Shown piece by piece: positions 18,001 through 24,857 of a stretch of 36,446 bases of DNA; within the stretch, counting starts at the first letter, position 1, and each line of letters starts with the position of its first letter. The stretch is from the IMG/VR virus record IMGVR_UViG_3300040815_002460, positions 1 to 36,446 of that record. The stretch is one strand, 5' to 3'. The position numbers and the translations under genes were made by a program. This DNA is from a virus. A model generated the notes under the pieces. It was not told where the DNA came from and made no database searches. It was given only the letters and a program-made list of their open reading frames with translations.

Positions 18001-19676
18001 TCAACGCCAAGAACCCATCCAGCCAACGTATGGTCCGGTCCCTCAAGAACCTAGATGCCGATCAGCTTGGTCGGGTCATGGGAATCCTGGGCAATGTCAC
18101 CCGATGGATGACCTCTGTCAATACTCAGTACAACCCAATCTTTGGTGTCGTCAACCTCATCCGAGACGTGCAGGGAGCCCTGATCAACCTGACCAGCACT
18201 CCCATCGGCAACAAACAAAGGCAAGTCTTCGCAGGAACCCCTCTTGCCCTCAAGGGCATCTATGCAGTCCTACGGAAAGATACCAACCGCCAGAACCAAT
18301 ATTCTCAGCTTTGGGAAGAGTTCCAGCAGGAAGGTGGTCAGACTGGATACAAAGACATGTTCGCCCGATCTGACGAACGGGCCACCGCCTTGGAAAAGGA
18401 ACTCAAAGGCTTGTCTGCAGGCAAACCAATGAAGACCTTGAATGCCATTCGGGATTGGCTGTCCGACTACAACGAAGCGATGGAAAATGCTGTCCGGCTT
18501 TCTGCTTACAAGGTAGCCAAGGAAGAAGGGATGAGCAAACAGGCCGCAGCCTCACTGGCAAAAAACCTGACGGTCAACTTCAACCGAAAGGGTCAGATTG
18601 CCACACAAGCTGGGGCTCTCTACTCCTTCTTCAATGCAGCGGTCCAAGGCACGGCACGGATGTATGAAACCATGAAGGGTCCTGCCGGAGCAAAAATCCT
18701 CAAGGGCGGACTCCTGCTGGGTACGGCGCAAGCGTTACTGCTGGAGGCTGCAGACTTTGATGAGGATGAACCACCGTACTTTGTGCGTGAAAAAAATATC
18801 ATTCTTCCTTTGGTCGGAGGCGGTTACCTCACCATCCCGATGCCACTGGGATTGCATATCATTCCAAATACCAGCCGGATTCTTACCGAGTTTGTACTCT
18901 CCGGTGGCCGAGATACCGCAAAACGGGTGGGCCAATTCACAGGCTCCTTCTTGGATGCCTTCAACCCCATCGGCAACGCTGGCTGGTCGGTGCAGACCAT
19001 TGCTCCTACCGTTGCAGATCCACTGGTAGCCTTGTCCGAAAACCGCGACTGGACGGGTAGCCCGATTGCTAAGGAGGACATGGTCAGTACCCGTCCGACT
19101 CCTGGGTACACCCGCGCAAAGGATACCGCTTCCACTCTCAATACCTACTTGGCCTACTTCCTCAACGCTGCCAGCGGGGGGACCGATTACCAGAAAGGAC
19201 TGTTCTCTCCAACACCGGATCAACTGGACTACCTTGTGGGACAAGCCTTTGGTGGTGTCGGACGCGAATTATTGAAGGCGGAACAAACTCTTTCCAGTGC
19301 CGTCACCGGAGAAGAATTGCCTCCGTACAAGATTCCCTTGGCAGGTCGGTTTTACGGCAACACCGAATCTAGTGCTGCCACCAGCAATCGTTTTTACACA
19401 AACATTACCCGCCTCAATGAGCATGAGGCAGAAGTCAATGGACGTAGAGCGAATCGGGAAAATGTTGCCGAATACCTACGGGAATTCCCAGAGGCACGGC
19501 TGGCAGGATTTGCAGGACAGGTGGAGACAGCGGTGAGGAAACTGCAGAAGAGGAAACGAGAGATGCTCAAGAAAAACGCTTCTCGTAGTTCCATCGAAGC
19601 TATTGAGAAACTGATTACCAGACGAATGCAGACACTCAACGACAGAGTGGAAAGATTTGCTCAAACTGCGGATTGA
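12054..19676 (+). CDS. Giant polyvalent internal virion protein with two metallopeptidase-type motifs and LPD38-like C-terminus (gp16 position)
   Basis: This is a 2540-aa protein. From the N-terminus there are Gly/Ala-rich hydrophobic stretches at about 155-190 and 232-275 (LIGAATGGVPGAVGGFAG), possibly membrane-active. A charged coil covers about 340-420, and a Pro/Glu-rich linker covers about 420-660. A zincin-like domain with AHEFGHASH (His744, Glu745, His748) is followed by EELIAEINPYRLANP. A second motif, FHEALGHAGLRGL (His1386, Glu1387, His1391), has HExxxH spacing. Another helical part has NTQYNPIFGVVNLIRD at about 2025. From about 2170 to 2430 there is the sequence style of LPD38: NRKGQIATQAGALYSFFNAA, REKNIILPLVGGGYLTIPMP, DPLVALSENRDWTGSPI. 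Such proteins enter the host with DNA. It is the last gene of the rightward block. Confidence 0.8.
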   Translation: MTPQARQYLERKLSYVPETGNVLEDYRRRRDRLNREMDSIGVPNEDEDTRYEVTMSLLGPEPIQEGGFLSERVPAAAGRGADKFGMNVGAMAEYFGRSLGSEGLEGFGQDMAARNRQLLERSPAPYASPEEQERQGYLGRVDDLLLQAGEETIGSAPAIVPPLIGAATGGVPGAVGGFAGVLAANAALEGGSTYSDRKQYYMRQGMPEDQAAKQAKKEADEVAIANLTDPELVALAGVQGASGAIAKGLLPNAGRAARYGTIGGLQAGSGALQEGRQYEVSETATGNPMEQFTGRFSTPEARNSMLVGLISEAVPTVAEGALAAADSRVDPVATDLRRRTQDAAYNAVSANDALEAQRQETLAAAQQQAALEEAERIQKSQAEEQARQRKEQVQREKDALQLMKLEAQAIRERFKTTNEMARAKNEATPAASSGTSTTATSERTAPTADTQRKQIADDKLPGEREAEAFRIPKSGLWQDGEEITDPTFRFGRQKQPGEDVDFTMKEGGFDSRLPTAPERPAPEPDPQPEFTMRDSAIEMPAGPMDQPVEPTAPTPSQIGQQEQYNYPVPTETSASTTEEGPAFQSPLEQETVAPETPVLPAINKEGKTNNGRVTDDTAGAIPKNIFAPPEAPTLVNRRDQPDLEPDAPFDENARPSGGTEEEIITNPQRVREKFEEIGYQDQKPVLDDGIDGLIQSRYSQALPNVFVFEGLTSWSAGHFNGGVGISGRSEFDSDKSRIGYLLAHEFGHASHSLLGDKINANSAVRNELKAIEEFLYPGLRQRVQEADTEGRNIDKQFFNYLLSAEELIAEINPYRLANPEQVQQIAPALSKLLASVEQAPNLVVPRKVFPRGIFYSKAQAIGKLDENLKLKADRQASVGQIYDQDNAAFEIARLLEGNLKKDYGYLPGDIPFEALQSGESQIDLTSPEGKIELATIYSNLGYSRDRQKLERAAQLMDEAFQTDPTKAELASNKSLKEKIDERLAELNQTEPVVEETAPLPERLPEETSSNLSSEFQAILDLERQQEEMGIEAEQAGAKHKALVEKGKKNGKFNKDNLTPEENAERKRLYDLRVAFNKLDNQVGEAYKPYQAEVDRLEQEVGNAVEALPLADRQRFNGLFRKEVNRQALNPDDEISQLRLAQQLLQQLREGGLATREEIANAKLETETVDTASLEEFASIYDEESGPSVEDLAALEAEGLSETAETDTQSELARLIADQGSDIEQDRGAAALRESGGTNEVGFDEGGLYDPNAQEFNIRDEEYTIDGNPRGLRFSYSATSRPTNAAGPSTKLTARQVKAAMEGVKSVLKKLDPNGDRVTVVANKAEAVAKLQEMGRDRDAAGLANREDSLEEGFTLTDTGNIVLIADQIQGKNLREAVDRMVEVTFHEALGHAGLRGLMGEKFNDFIKNFGIKNGKKVDAWLKTKDAQPYVNKDRNTQIEEYIAKNFAETGARDVGFLENLVQNVLSSLGLRQYSETALKKIMQQVQQEFVDGNGNIIEGAQRGTRDVEEEEGAEQTAEEKERFKTENLKEPPARISKKDYNSIVQRVLDDNKDLKPRLYDVEKAVKDVLRNVPSDRRATYLKEQTTDFVVGSGNKAKAKPEEYREIPIESGVSPREALVGRINQELRDRIEYGSARVRYSSRPTSNLIGGQVPLSNWTTPTESKIDDYLYTMQDKMIDTKRVVESIKEAVGNIDERWNPYLQEELYHGRTAKETKDFLTNELQPLMEDLQRFGVSIKDFDNYLWNRHAEERNIQMAKVNPDMPDKGSGRTTAEARDYLANLSPQKRRVFEQLAQRVDNITSQTRQILKDSSLESAETVDTWEDVYKKYVPLLREEFDFQPMQPGAGIGQGYDVRNPASRRAVGSERGVIDVLANVALQRERAITRSNKNKVAQAVYGLAAQNPNTDFWLVIDPAGQKDVRQLAQTLKNMGLPSDMAENFAKEPVTSSTDTRTGLKVSRINASIRNSDNYLSTRINGQDKFVIFNAKNPSSQRMVRSLKNLDADQLGRVMGILGNVTRWMTSVNTQYNPIFGVVNLIRDVQGALINLTSTPIGNKQRQVFAGTPLALKGIYAVLRKDTNRQNQYSQLWEEFQQEGGQTGYKDMFARSDERATALEKELKGLSAGKPMKTLNAIRDWLSDYNEAMENAVRLSAYKVAKEEGMSKQAAASLAKNLTVNFNRKGQIATQAGALYSFFNAAVQGTARMYETMKGPAGAKILKGGLLLGTAQALLLEAADFDEDEPPYFVREKNIILPLVGGGYLTIPMPLGLHIIPNTSRILTEFVLSGGRDTAKRVGQFTGSFLDAFNPIGNAGWSVQTIAPTVADPLVALSENRDWTGSPIAKEDMVSTRPTPGYTRAKDTASTLNTYLAYFLNAASGGTDYQKGLFSPTPDQLDYLVGQAFGGVGRELLKAEQTLSSAVTGEELPPYKIPLAGRFYGNTESSAATSNRFYTNITRLNEHEAEVNGRRANRENVAEYLREFPEARLAGFAGQVETAVRKLQKRKREMLKKNASRSSIEAIEKLITRRMQTLNDRVERFAQTAD

Positions 19677-19813
19677 TTTTTAGCCAATTCGTCTATAGAC
19701 TATCCAACATGTTCAGCCAGTCCGAAATAAATTTTTCTAACTAGCGTTGTGGAAAATTTGGTGTGAAGTGCAAAAGAACGGTCATTCTTAAACTTCTGGG
19801 CTGGCTGGCATTT

Positions 19814-19828
19814 CTCCGATCATCGGAG
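19814..19828. repeat. Perfect inverted repeat CTCCGAT-C-ATCGGAG
   Basis: Two 7-bp arms are separated by one base. It is directly followed by TATCGGAGAT, giving a second ATCGGAG in the same direction. The symmetric site suits a dimeric DNA-binding protein. No T-run follows, so it does not look like a terminator. Confidence 0.65.
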
Positions 19829-19880
19829 TTATCGGAGATATTGTCTAGCCGTCTAAGAACCCGCTATCCCTGATGTTTAC

Positions 19881-19926
19881 TGGTGGCCAGAGCGGGAATC
19901 GAACCTGCGACACACGGATTTTCAGT
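19881..19926 (-). other. Probable attP core: 3' half of a tRNA-Phe(GAA)
   Basis: Read on the minus strand this segment is GACTGAAAATCC, a GTGTC variable loop, GCAGG-TTCGATT-CCCGC, then TCTGGCC-A-CCA: anticodon loop (GAA at 19921-19923), T arm, acceptor 3' strand and CCA end of a tRNA-Phe. The expected 5' acceptor strand GGCCAGA is missing and the D arm upstream is degenerate (TTTCAGTAGGGAGGGC), so no complete cloverleaf can form. The T stem also has one A-C mismatch. Phages often carry the 3' part of a host tRNA as the crossover core so that integration rebuilds the gene. A complete tyrosine integrase is encoded at 30468, unusually about 11 kb away. A decayed phage tRNA is the alternative. 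Confidence 0.65.
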
Positions 19927-19976
19927 CTGTGCCCTCCCTACTGAAATCATTACTTATTTTATAGATTCTAGCCGAT

Positions 19977-20177
19977 ATGAGTAATATATCGGAGATTGAC
20001 TCCATCAATTCAGCCATTGCCAGCCGGATTGTCCAACGGGCTGCTGTCGGCCATGCAAAATATGGGACCACGATGGACCGCACAGACCTTACGGAAGTGG
20101 ACTGGTTGAGGCATCTGCAGGAGGAGTTGCTGGATGCGGTGGTGTATCTGGAGAAATTGATTCAGTCCCGTTCATGA
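19977..20177 (+). CDS. Small MazG-like/all-alpha NTP pyrophosphohydrolase-type protein
   Basis: This is a 66-aa protein. It contains GHAKYGTTMDRTDLTEVDWL and RHLQEELLDAVVYLEKL. The YGTTMxRxDL plus HLxEELLDAxxYLEKL pattern is common in small phage proteins related to the all-alpha NTP pyrophosphohydrolases, where the acidic residues (here Glu49, Glu50, Asp53) would bind magnesium. It is shorter than full MazG domains and may act as a multimer or lack activity. Its first codons contain the TATCGGAGAT repeat also seen at 19830. Its 3' end overlaps a convergent minus-strand gene by 89 bp. Confidence 0.65.
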   Translation: MSNISEIDSINSAIASRIVQRAAVGHAKYGTTMDRTDLTEVDWLRHLQEELLDAVVYLEKLIQSRS

Positions 20178-20631
20178 TGGTTTCTATCGGATGGAGATGC
20201 TCCTTCCCCACAAAAAACGCTGGTCTTCCTCCCAAGGGATCTCTCCAGAATTCTTCTTTTTTCCCTTCCCGTCCATAGATCCAACCGTGGATCTGATACG
20301 ATCCATTGAGCCCTGTCAGTAAAATGAATTTGGAGTCATCCTTGTCTGCTGGATGCAGAATCAAATTGTATCGATGATTGGAGGCCGTTCGGACTTCAAG
20401 GGAACCCACGTCGGCTTTTGAAAAAAATCCTAGATTCCCGTCCCAATACAAATTTAAATACGACGCCACAGCCATCTCGCCCAAGCATCCTTCGATATGA
20501 AGTTGCCAGTCATTCAAATGACCGGCCCCATAGGTAGCAGGCTTTCTGTTTTTTAGATTCATTGTCTGTCGCATCGTTCCACAGTGTGCTGCCATCATGA
20601 TTTGCGATGGTGTCAGCTTCACCTCAACCAT
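20089..20631 (-). CDS. Conserved phage protein, possible nuclease-fold, function unknown
   Basis: The start is taken at ATG 20631, 8 bp inside the end of the primase-helicase gene, with GGTGGG upstream; the frame is open further but only opposite that gene. This gives 180 aa. Visible segments are KLTPSQIMMAAHCG, EGCLGEMAVASYLNLYWDG, VGSLEVRTASNHRYNLILHP, GWIYGREGKKEEFW and GGRPAFFV. This is a familiar uncharacterised phage family. The E...D...ExR spacing (Asp74, Glu79, Arg81) loosely recalls PD-(D/E)xK nucleases, with Arg where Lys is expected, so catalysis is doubtful. The last 30 residues are Pro/Ser/Thr-rich and lie opposite the gene at 19977. Confidence 0.65.
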   Translation of the reverse strand: MVEVKLTPSQIMMAAHCGTMRQTMNLKNRKPATYGAGHLNDWQLHIEGCLGEMAVASYLNLYWDGNLGFFSKADVGSLEVRTASNHRYNLILHPADKDDSKFILLTGLNGSYQIHGWIYGREGKKEEFWRDPLGGRPAFFVGKEHLHPIETIMNGTESISPDTPPHPATPPADASTSPLP

Positions 20632-22996
20632 TGTCCGCCCACCTTGCACTGACGTACCGGCTCCTCTTGGAAACTCCCTCTCCTTCGATGATCTGAACAA
20701 TCTCTCCGCCATCGATGAGCGTCTCCAAGTACTCCTTCCTCATCCGCTTTTCAATCCCACGGAATCGATTGGAGATGTCCATCGGGGAGCGGCCTTTCTT
20801 TTTCTGTTTTGTGATGTAATTGACGATGGAATTCAGTTGTCTTGAACGTTCGGGATTGTCCTCTCCGATGTTCGGCAACATCGCCTCCACCACCTTTTCA
20901 GAATACCGAACGAGATCGACTGCGTACTGCATGATCTCTCTGTCCACCACAGGACGCTCGTCTGCTGCTGCCAAAATCAAGGCTACCTTGCGGACCTTCC
21001 AAGCACTGCGTCCCAACAGATCCCCTGCTCCCTCCAGATCCTTGTCCAAGGAGGCTCTCCATTCGGCAATCTCTGTTTCAAAGTCCATGTAGACTTGGAC
21101 AGCATCCTCATCGGCGATCATCACACGGGCCTTCCGAGGTTCAAAGGTTGCATCCTCTGCAACGAAGGGGATGTTCCCAATCCCTACCCCATCCTCCAGA
21201 GACAATGTCTCCCAACGCTTCACCGTTTCCACCAGATGCCCCGGTGGATCTGCAGCCAGAAACTGCTGATTCAAGGGCCGATGGATTGGCGCAGGTTCCC
21301 AACTGCGAACATGAAGGAAACGGTTGATGTATCCATCGGCAATGTGTTCCAGCTTCAGAATCCCAACATAGTTCTTGGGGACGGTGGTTCCATAAATCGA
21401 CAGGACCGGAAACTTGATCGATACCGTATGCTTACCCTTGGCCTTCCCAGGCTGGCCATCCGCATAGTGCTGGCCATCGTAGGTGCTGTTGATCAACCCA
21501 TCCATCTTCATGATCGTCTGAGCCAACGATTGCTGGAAACTGGAGCCATTGCTTCCTCCAGCCAGAATCGGCTTCATCGCCCGTCCGAATTCATCCAATA
21601 ACCAGATCATCCGGCCTTGGCGTTTTTCCATTGTGATTTCCAATGCTCTGGAACCAGACATCTCGCCATCGACAAAACGACTCCCTACCCCTGCAGCATC
21701 AGCAATGTTCCGCAATACGGTTCGGGCGTGTTCCTTCCCTGTTCCGGTTTCGGCCAATCCCACCACATAGATCTGGGGACGTGCCCCATTGAGTCCTTGG
21801 TACGAATGACCCAACAACCCTCCGGCAAAGGCGATGGAGGCCCCCACATGCAGGATCGGGATTGGGGCGCTGGTTGAGGCATTCATCCAACGGACAAGAT
21901 CTCCTACTGCCCCAGGAGGCTCCAACAGGGACGGTGGCGCAATGATCCCTTTCTCCTTGGACTCCTCCTTCTTTGCAGACTCTCTTAACTCCTCTGCCGT
22001 TGGTTTTGCTTCAGACTCAATCTGAGCCTTGTACCGCCGGTCAAAGTCTGTGTCCGCCTGCATGATCTTCTGAGCATATCCCTCCAGTATATCCTTTCCA
22101 CCGAGCAACTTGACCAACTCGTCCCGGTCACTTAACTGTTCGCAATGTCCATGTAGACACTTGAACCGTTGCCCACCAGAATCCGTGCGGAGGATCACGG
22201 TAGAAGATGTTCCATCGGTATCCTTGCTGTGCTGCCCACGGTTCGGGCAGAGAACGTAGACACTCTCCCCCGTCTCTTGGATTACCCAGCCACGGGCACG
22301 GAACAGTGCAATGAAATCGATGGTGCTGTAGTCGTAGTAAACCTCACCGGCTGGTTGAACAGTAGGGGCCACAGCCTTGATTACTGTCTTTTTGTCAGTT
22401 TTGGCAGTACTCCCTCCAGCGAATTTCTTTTTTTCCTTCGCTGGTGGGTAGTGATACTTCAGCAGGGAGTCCGGTACAAAAGCCAGATTCTCCCAGTCCT
22501 CCTGACCCCAGAGATATTCCTTCCCAGTGTCAGGATGAATCGATGGTGGAGCCACGCACTGGGTTCCTACCCCTTGAACTTCTCCGCCGTGGGTGGGATC
22601 ACTTCTTCCTCCAAAGACAAACTTGTTTGGGTCATCACTCAACACATAGTGATGGAACTTCCCCGATCCGGTCTTGACGATGGAACCCCTTGAAAACCAA
22701 GAGATGTCTGTATTCCCACCGTGTTCCTCCCACATCTTCAGATCATCATAATCAATCCCCTTCAGAAACCGGCCATCCTTCATCTGGATTCCACACAACA
22801 AGCCAACGTTATCCTCTGGCCGGAACATCCGTAGGACTTCCTCAACCGGCTTGCGATACTGCTCCTCGTTTTGCCAAGCCTTTCTACGAGGGATCTTTCC
22901 CCGTAACGGAATTGGGCACAGGCCCAACTCATGATATCGGCGGATGGCTGCATCCCGTCGGTGCAGCCACCCCTCCTCGTCAGTGGTGGGTGGCAT
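20624..22996 (-). CDS. Primase-polymerase/DUF3987-type helicase fusion
   Basis: This is a 790-aa replication protein. Residues 10-180 form a primase-polymerase domain: metal-binding GIDYDD (Asp82, Asp84), GKFHHYVL (His115/116) and APPSIHPDTGKEYLWG. Residues 248-285 form a zinc-binding module (Cys250, His256, Cys280, Cys285). Residues 355-760 form a DUF3987/YfjI-like P-loop ATPase with Walker A ETGTGKE (416-422) and Walker B MIWLLDEFG (Asp468, Glu469). It likely primes DNA and unwinds the fork, with the host supplying the polymerase, since no DNA polymerase is seen in the window. The start has AGGAGG three bases upstream. It is near the end of the leftward early block. Confidence 0.85.
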   Translation of the reverse strand: MPPTTDEEGWLHRRDAAIRRYHELGLCPIPLRGKIPRRKAWQNEEQYRKPVEEVLRMFRPEDNVGLLCGIQMKDGRFLKGIDYDDLKMWEEHGGNTDISWFSRGSIVKTGSGKFHHYVLSDDPNKFVFGGRSDPTHGGEVQGVGTQCVAPPSIHPDTGKEYLWGQEDWENLAFVPDSLLKYHYPPAKEKKKFAGGSTAKTDKKTVIKAVAPTVQPAGEVYYDYSTIDFIALFRARGWVIQETGESVYVLCPNRGQHSKDTDGTSSTVILRTDSGGQRFKCLHGHCEQLSDRDELVKLLGGKDILEGYAQKIMQADTDFDRRYKAQIESEAKPTAEELRESAKKEESKEKGIIAPPSLLEPPGAVGDLVRWMNASTSAPIPILHVGASIAFAGGLLGHSYQGLNGARPQIYVVGLAETGTGKEHARTVLRNIADAAGVGSRFVDGEMSGSRALEITMEKRQGRMIWLLDEFGRAMKPILAGGSNGSSFQQSLAQTIMKMDGLINSTYDGQHYADGQPGKAKGKHTVSIKFPVLSIYGTTVPKNYVGILKLEHIADGYINRFLHVRSWEPAPIHRPLNQQFLAADPPGHLVETVKRWETLSLEDGVGIGNIPFVAEDATFEPRKARVMIADEDAVQVYMDFETEIAEWRASLDKDLEGAGDLLGRSAWKVRKVALILAAADERPVVDREIMQYAVDLVRYSEKVVEAMLPNIGEDNPERSRQLNSIVNYITKQKKKGRSPMDISNRFRGIEKRMRKEYLETLIDGGEIVQIIEGEGVSKRSRYVSARWADNG

Positions 22997-23003
22997 GAAC
23001 CTC

Positions 23004-23219
23004 CTAGTCTGCTAATTTGTTCAGATCCTCCGTGGTGGGGATCATGTACACGTTTTTGACCCAGTTGAATCCAGCGGCTTTTGCGACTAGACAGAAGAAT
23101 TCTTCTAACTCCTCACTGGAACCACAGTGATTCATTGCTACAGAAAACTTCTTTCCAGTCACGTCGGTCATCGTGAATTCATAGGTGTCATAATCAAAAA
23201 TCTGATCTCCTGCTGCCAT
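23004..23219 (-). CDS. Small hypothetical protein
   Basis: This is a 71-aa protein from ATG 23219, chosen because GGAGAAGG lies at good distance upstream. ATG 23231, four bases after the dCTP deaminase stop, is the alternative. The frame is open to 23288 but that part overlaps the deaminase. It begins MAAGDQIFDYDTYEFTMTD and ends with SSEELEEFFCLVAKAAGF and NVYMIPTTEDLNKL, a small alpha/beta protein without a known motif. It sits between dCTP deaminase and the primase-helicase and is evidently co-transcribed with them. Confidence 0.55.
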   Translation of the reverse strand: MAAGDQIFDYDTYEFTMTDVTGKKFSVAMNHCGSSEELEEFFCLVAKAAGFNWVKNVYMIPTTEDLNKLAD

Positions 23220-23235
23220 AACCTTCTCCATGTTC

Positions 23236-23856
23236 TTAGTGGTCTTTGCGGTCAAGCCCACACCAACGGCAGAGTTCACCACTGGCACGGGTATTTATTT
23301 CAAAGCCCGGACAGAACCTGGGCTTTGGAACTTGTTTTTCACTGGCAGCAGAGTCCTCTCTCAGCCTTGAGGCTGTCGCGCCAACCTGCTTCTGATATTT
23401 CCCTGCGTAGGGATGGTGAGCATGTTCCTGCAGGCAGTGATAGGAGAGTTGGCACACTCTCCAGCCTGCACGGAGCATGATATCGTTTGGAGATTGATTG
23501 TGAAGTTCCAGCGTGATCTCGCCTTCAAAACCTGCGTCAATAAAACCAGCGTTCTGAATCTGCAGACCCATCCGGCCTATGCTGGAGCGTCCATGAACAT
23601 GGGCGGCGTAACCGTTCGGAATCTTGATTGATTCCATTGTTGTTGCCAACAGGAAGCCTCCCGAAGGCAACCGATATTGATTGGATTCGACCAGCGTCGT
23701 CCTACATGGCCAGTCGAAATGTTGAAGTTTTGTCACGTCCAATGTGCGGAATTGTTTTCCCAACCGGAGATCCACTGAGCAGGGGCCTATGTGGATATCC
23801 TCCGGTAGGTAACCCCGCCTGACGAATTCATACAGCTTATGGTCAGGCAGGATCAT
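23236..23856 (-). CDS. dcd: dCTP deaminase (dUTPase superfamily)
   Basis: This is a 206-aa protein. It has the trimeric dUTPase/dCTP deaminase motifs: IGPCSVDLRLG, VHGRSSIGRMGLQIQ (Ser91, Arg95), GFIDAGFEGEITLELHN (Glu117 as the likely catalytic Glu) and YAGKYQKQVGATASRL. The ATASRL ending is typical of dCTP deaminases rather than dUTPases. The reaction would be dCTP to dUTP plus ammonia, feeding thymidylate synthesis during phage replication. An unusual tail of about 40 residues follows (KPRFCPGFEINTRASGELCR, ending CRWCGLDRKDH) with three Cys residues, possibly metal-binding. It starts 2 bp after the ParB-like gene, whose last codons supply GGAG. Confidence 0.85.
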   Translation of the reverse strand: MILPDHKLYEFVRRGYLPEDIHIGPCSVDLRLGKQFRTLDVTKLQHFDWPCRTTLVESNQYRLPSGGFLLATTMESIKIPNGYAAHVHGRSSIGRMGLQIQNAGFIDAGFEGEITLELHNQSPNDIMLRAGWRVCQLSYHCLQEHAHHPYAGKYQKQVGATASRLREDSAASEKQVPKPRFCPGFEINTRASGELCRWCGLDRKDH

Positions 23857-23858
23857 GC

Positions 23859-24821
23859 TTAGACTCCGGCTACTTGTTGAGAAGAACCACAGGAGTAGTC
23901 GTAGTATCCCATTGAACTCTCATGCATGGGCGATGAGGCATATCGCAGAACCGCTTTCTCGCCAGATTCCTCCGCCTTGGCCTCATCCAAAAACGTCTTG
24001 AACATCGCCCCCATGATCTTTAAGGCTTCTTCTGCCTCCCGATCACTCATGCGAATATTCTTAACGTCACGGTCCAACTGCTGGAAATGTTTGAACAGGT
24101 ATGCCGCTTTGTGCACTCTTCCTTTGATTGATCTGTTTTCATAGAACAGGCTGACTGGATTTCGCAAAGATCGAAGGATCGACTGCCCTCCACGGGTCAC
24201 ATTTTCATAATCCAAGTTGCTGATGCTGTTGATTTCCAGAATTACATACGCTGGATCAACTCCCTTGAGAATCGCTGCAATTGCGGCTACCCGAACAGAT
24301 GTACCTGGCAAGGTCTTGATCTGACGTGGCAAGGTGTCGTAGATCGTTCCGAATTCTGAGTTCATCAGAGTTTCGATCTCCTTGAAGTTTGGGTTGTCGT
24401 TGCCACTATAGAACTGCCCCTGTGCCAACGAAAATGCCATCTTGATCGCTGCTGCCAAATTGGTCGTGATGTTCATGTTGTCTGCAACCGAACGCTTTTT
24501 CCCCGAATCCAAGACCTTGTAAGTTTCCGGCGAAAAGCCATAAGCCATCAACATCTTGATCGGTTTCCCACACTTGACCACTGCACTCAGACGGTGCTGA
24601 CCATTCAACAGGGTTCCATCGGTAGCAACACAGATCGCATCATTGTTGAGCATCCATGCCCCCGCTGCCATGTCTCTGGCAATCGAATCCACATGCTTGC
24701 TCCGCAAGGGGCGATTCGATATATTCTTCCCCAACAACTGCTTGGCGTATTCTGGAGTTACTGTTTCAATTCCTACTTTCTCGCGCTGCTGTGGAGCAAC
24801 GGTGTTCTTCATCAGTTTCAT
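23859..24821 (-). CDS. ParB-like nuclease-fold phage protein
   Basis: This is a 320-aa protein. Residues 15-100 carry the ParB/sulfiredoxin-type fold signature: ITPEYAKxLL-like start, RPLRSKHVDSIARDMAAG, then DGTLLNGQHRLSAVVKCG (Asn73-Leu78, NGQHRL). The remaining 200 residues are helical (LPRQIKTLPGTSVRVAAIAA; YLFKHFQQLDRDVKNIRMSD). Proteins of this type are frequent in phage early regions. The NGQHR loop may bind nucleotide, and activity as nuclease or as DNA-binding regulator is not settled. AGGAACCAACT precedes the start. It leads a group with dCTP deaminase and the primase-helicase. Confidence 0.75.
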   Translation of the reverse strand: MKLMKNTVAPQQREKVGIETVTPEYAKQLLGKNISNRPLRSKHVDSIARDMAAGAWMLNNDAICVATDGTLLNGQHRLSAVVKCGKPIKMLMAYGFSPETYKVLDSGKKRSVADNMNITTNLAAAIKMAFSLAQGQFYSGNDNPNFKEIETLMNSEFGTIYDTLPRQIKTLPGTSVRVAAIAAILKGVDPAYVILEINSISNLDYENVTRGGQSILRSLRNPVSLFYENRSIKGRVHKAAYLFKHFQQLDRDVKNIRMSDREAEEALKIMGAMFKTFLDEAKAEESGEKAVLRYASSPMHESSMGYYDYSCGSSQQVAGV

Positions 24822-24857
24822 AGTTGGTTCCTATGCTGAAGCATGTATTGGTGACCC

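Larger units (their letters stand above)
19677..19976. other. Intergenic region at the convergent junction: attachment-site candidate and inverted repeats
   Basis: These 300 bases separate the rightward virion operon from the small gene at 19977 and the leftward early block. They hold the tRNA-Phe 3'-half similarity (separate entry), a perfect palindrome GTCTATAGAC at 19691-19700, a 15-bp inverted repeat at 19814-19828, and TATCGGAGAT at 19830-19839. The last recurs at 19987-19996, so the two copies flank the tRNA-like segment. CTAGCCGTCTAA lies at 19845-19856. No good intrinsic terminator with a T-run was found for the virion operon. Confidence 0.6.

Noticed and set aside
19843-19857. Shared motif between attP region (CTAGCCGTCTAA) and switch region (TTAGACGGTTAG at 29527)
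   Set aside because: 11 of 12 positions match in reverse complement, but by rough estimate such a match is near chance level for the lengths compared; kept only as a remark.
19881-19965. A complete functional tRNA-Phe gene
   Set aside because: The 5' acceptor strand cannot pair with TCTGGCC, the D stem is weak, and both the anticodon and T stems carry mismatches.
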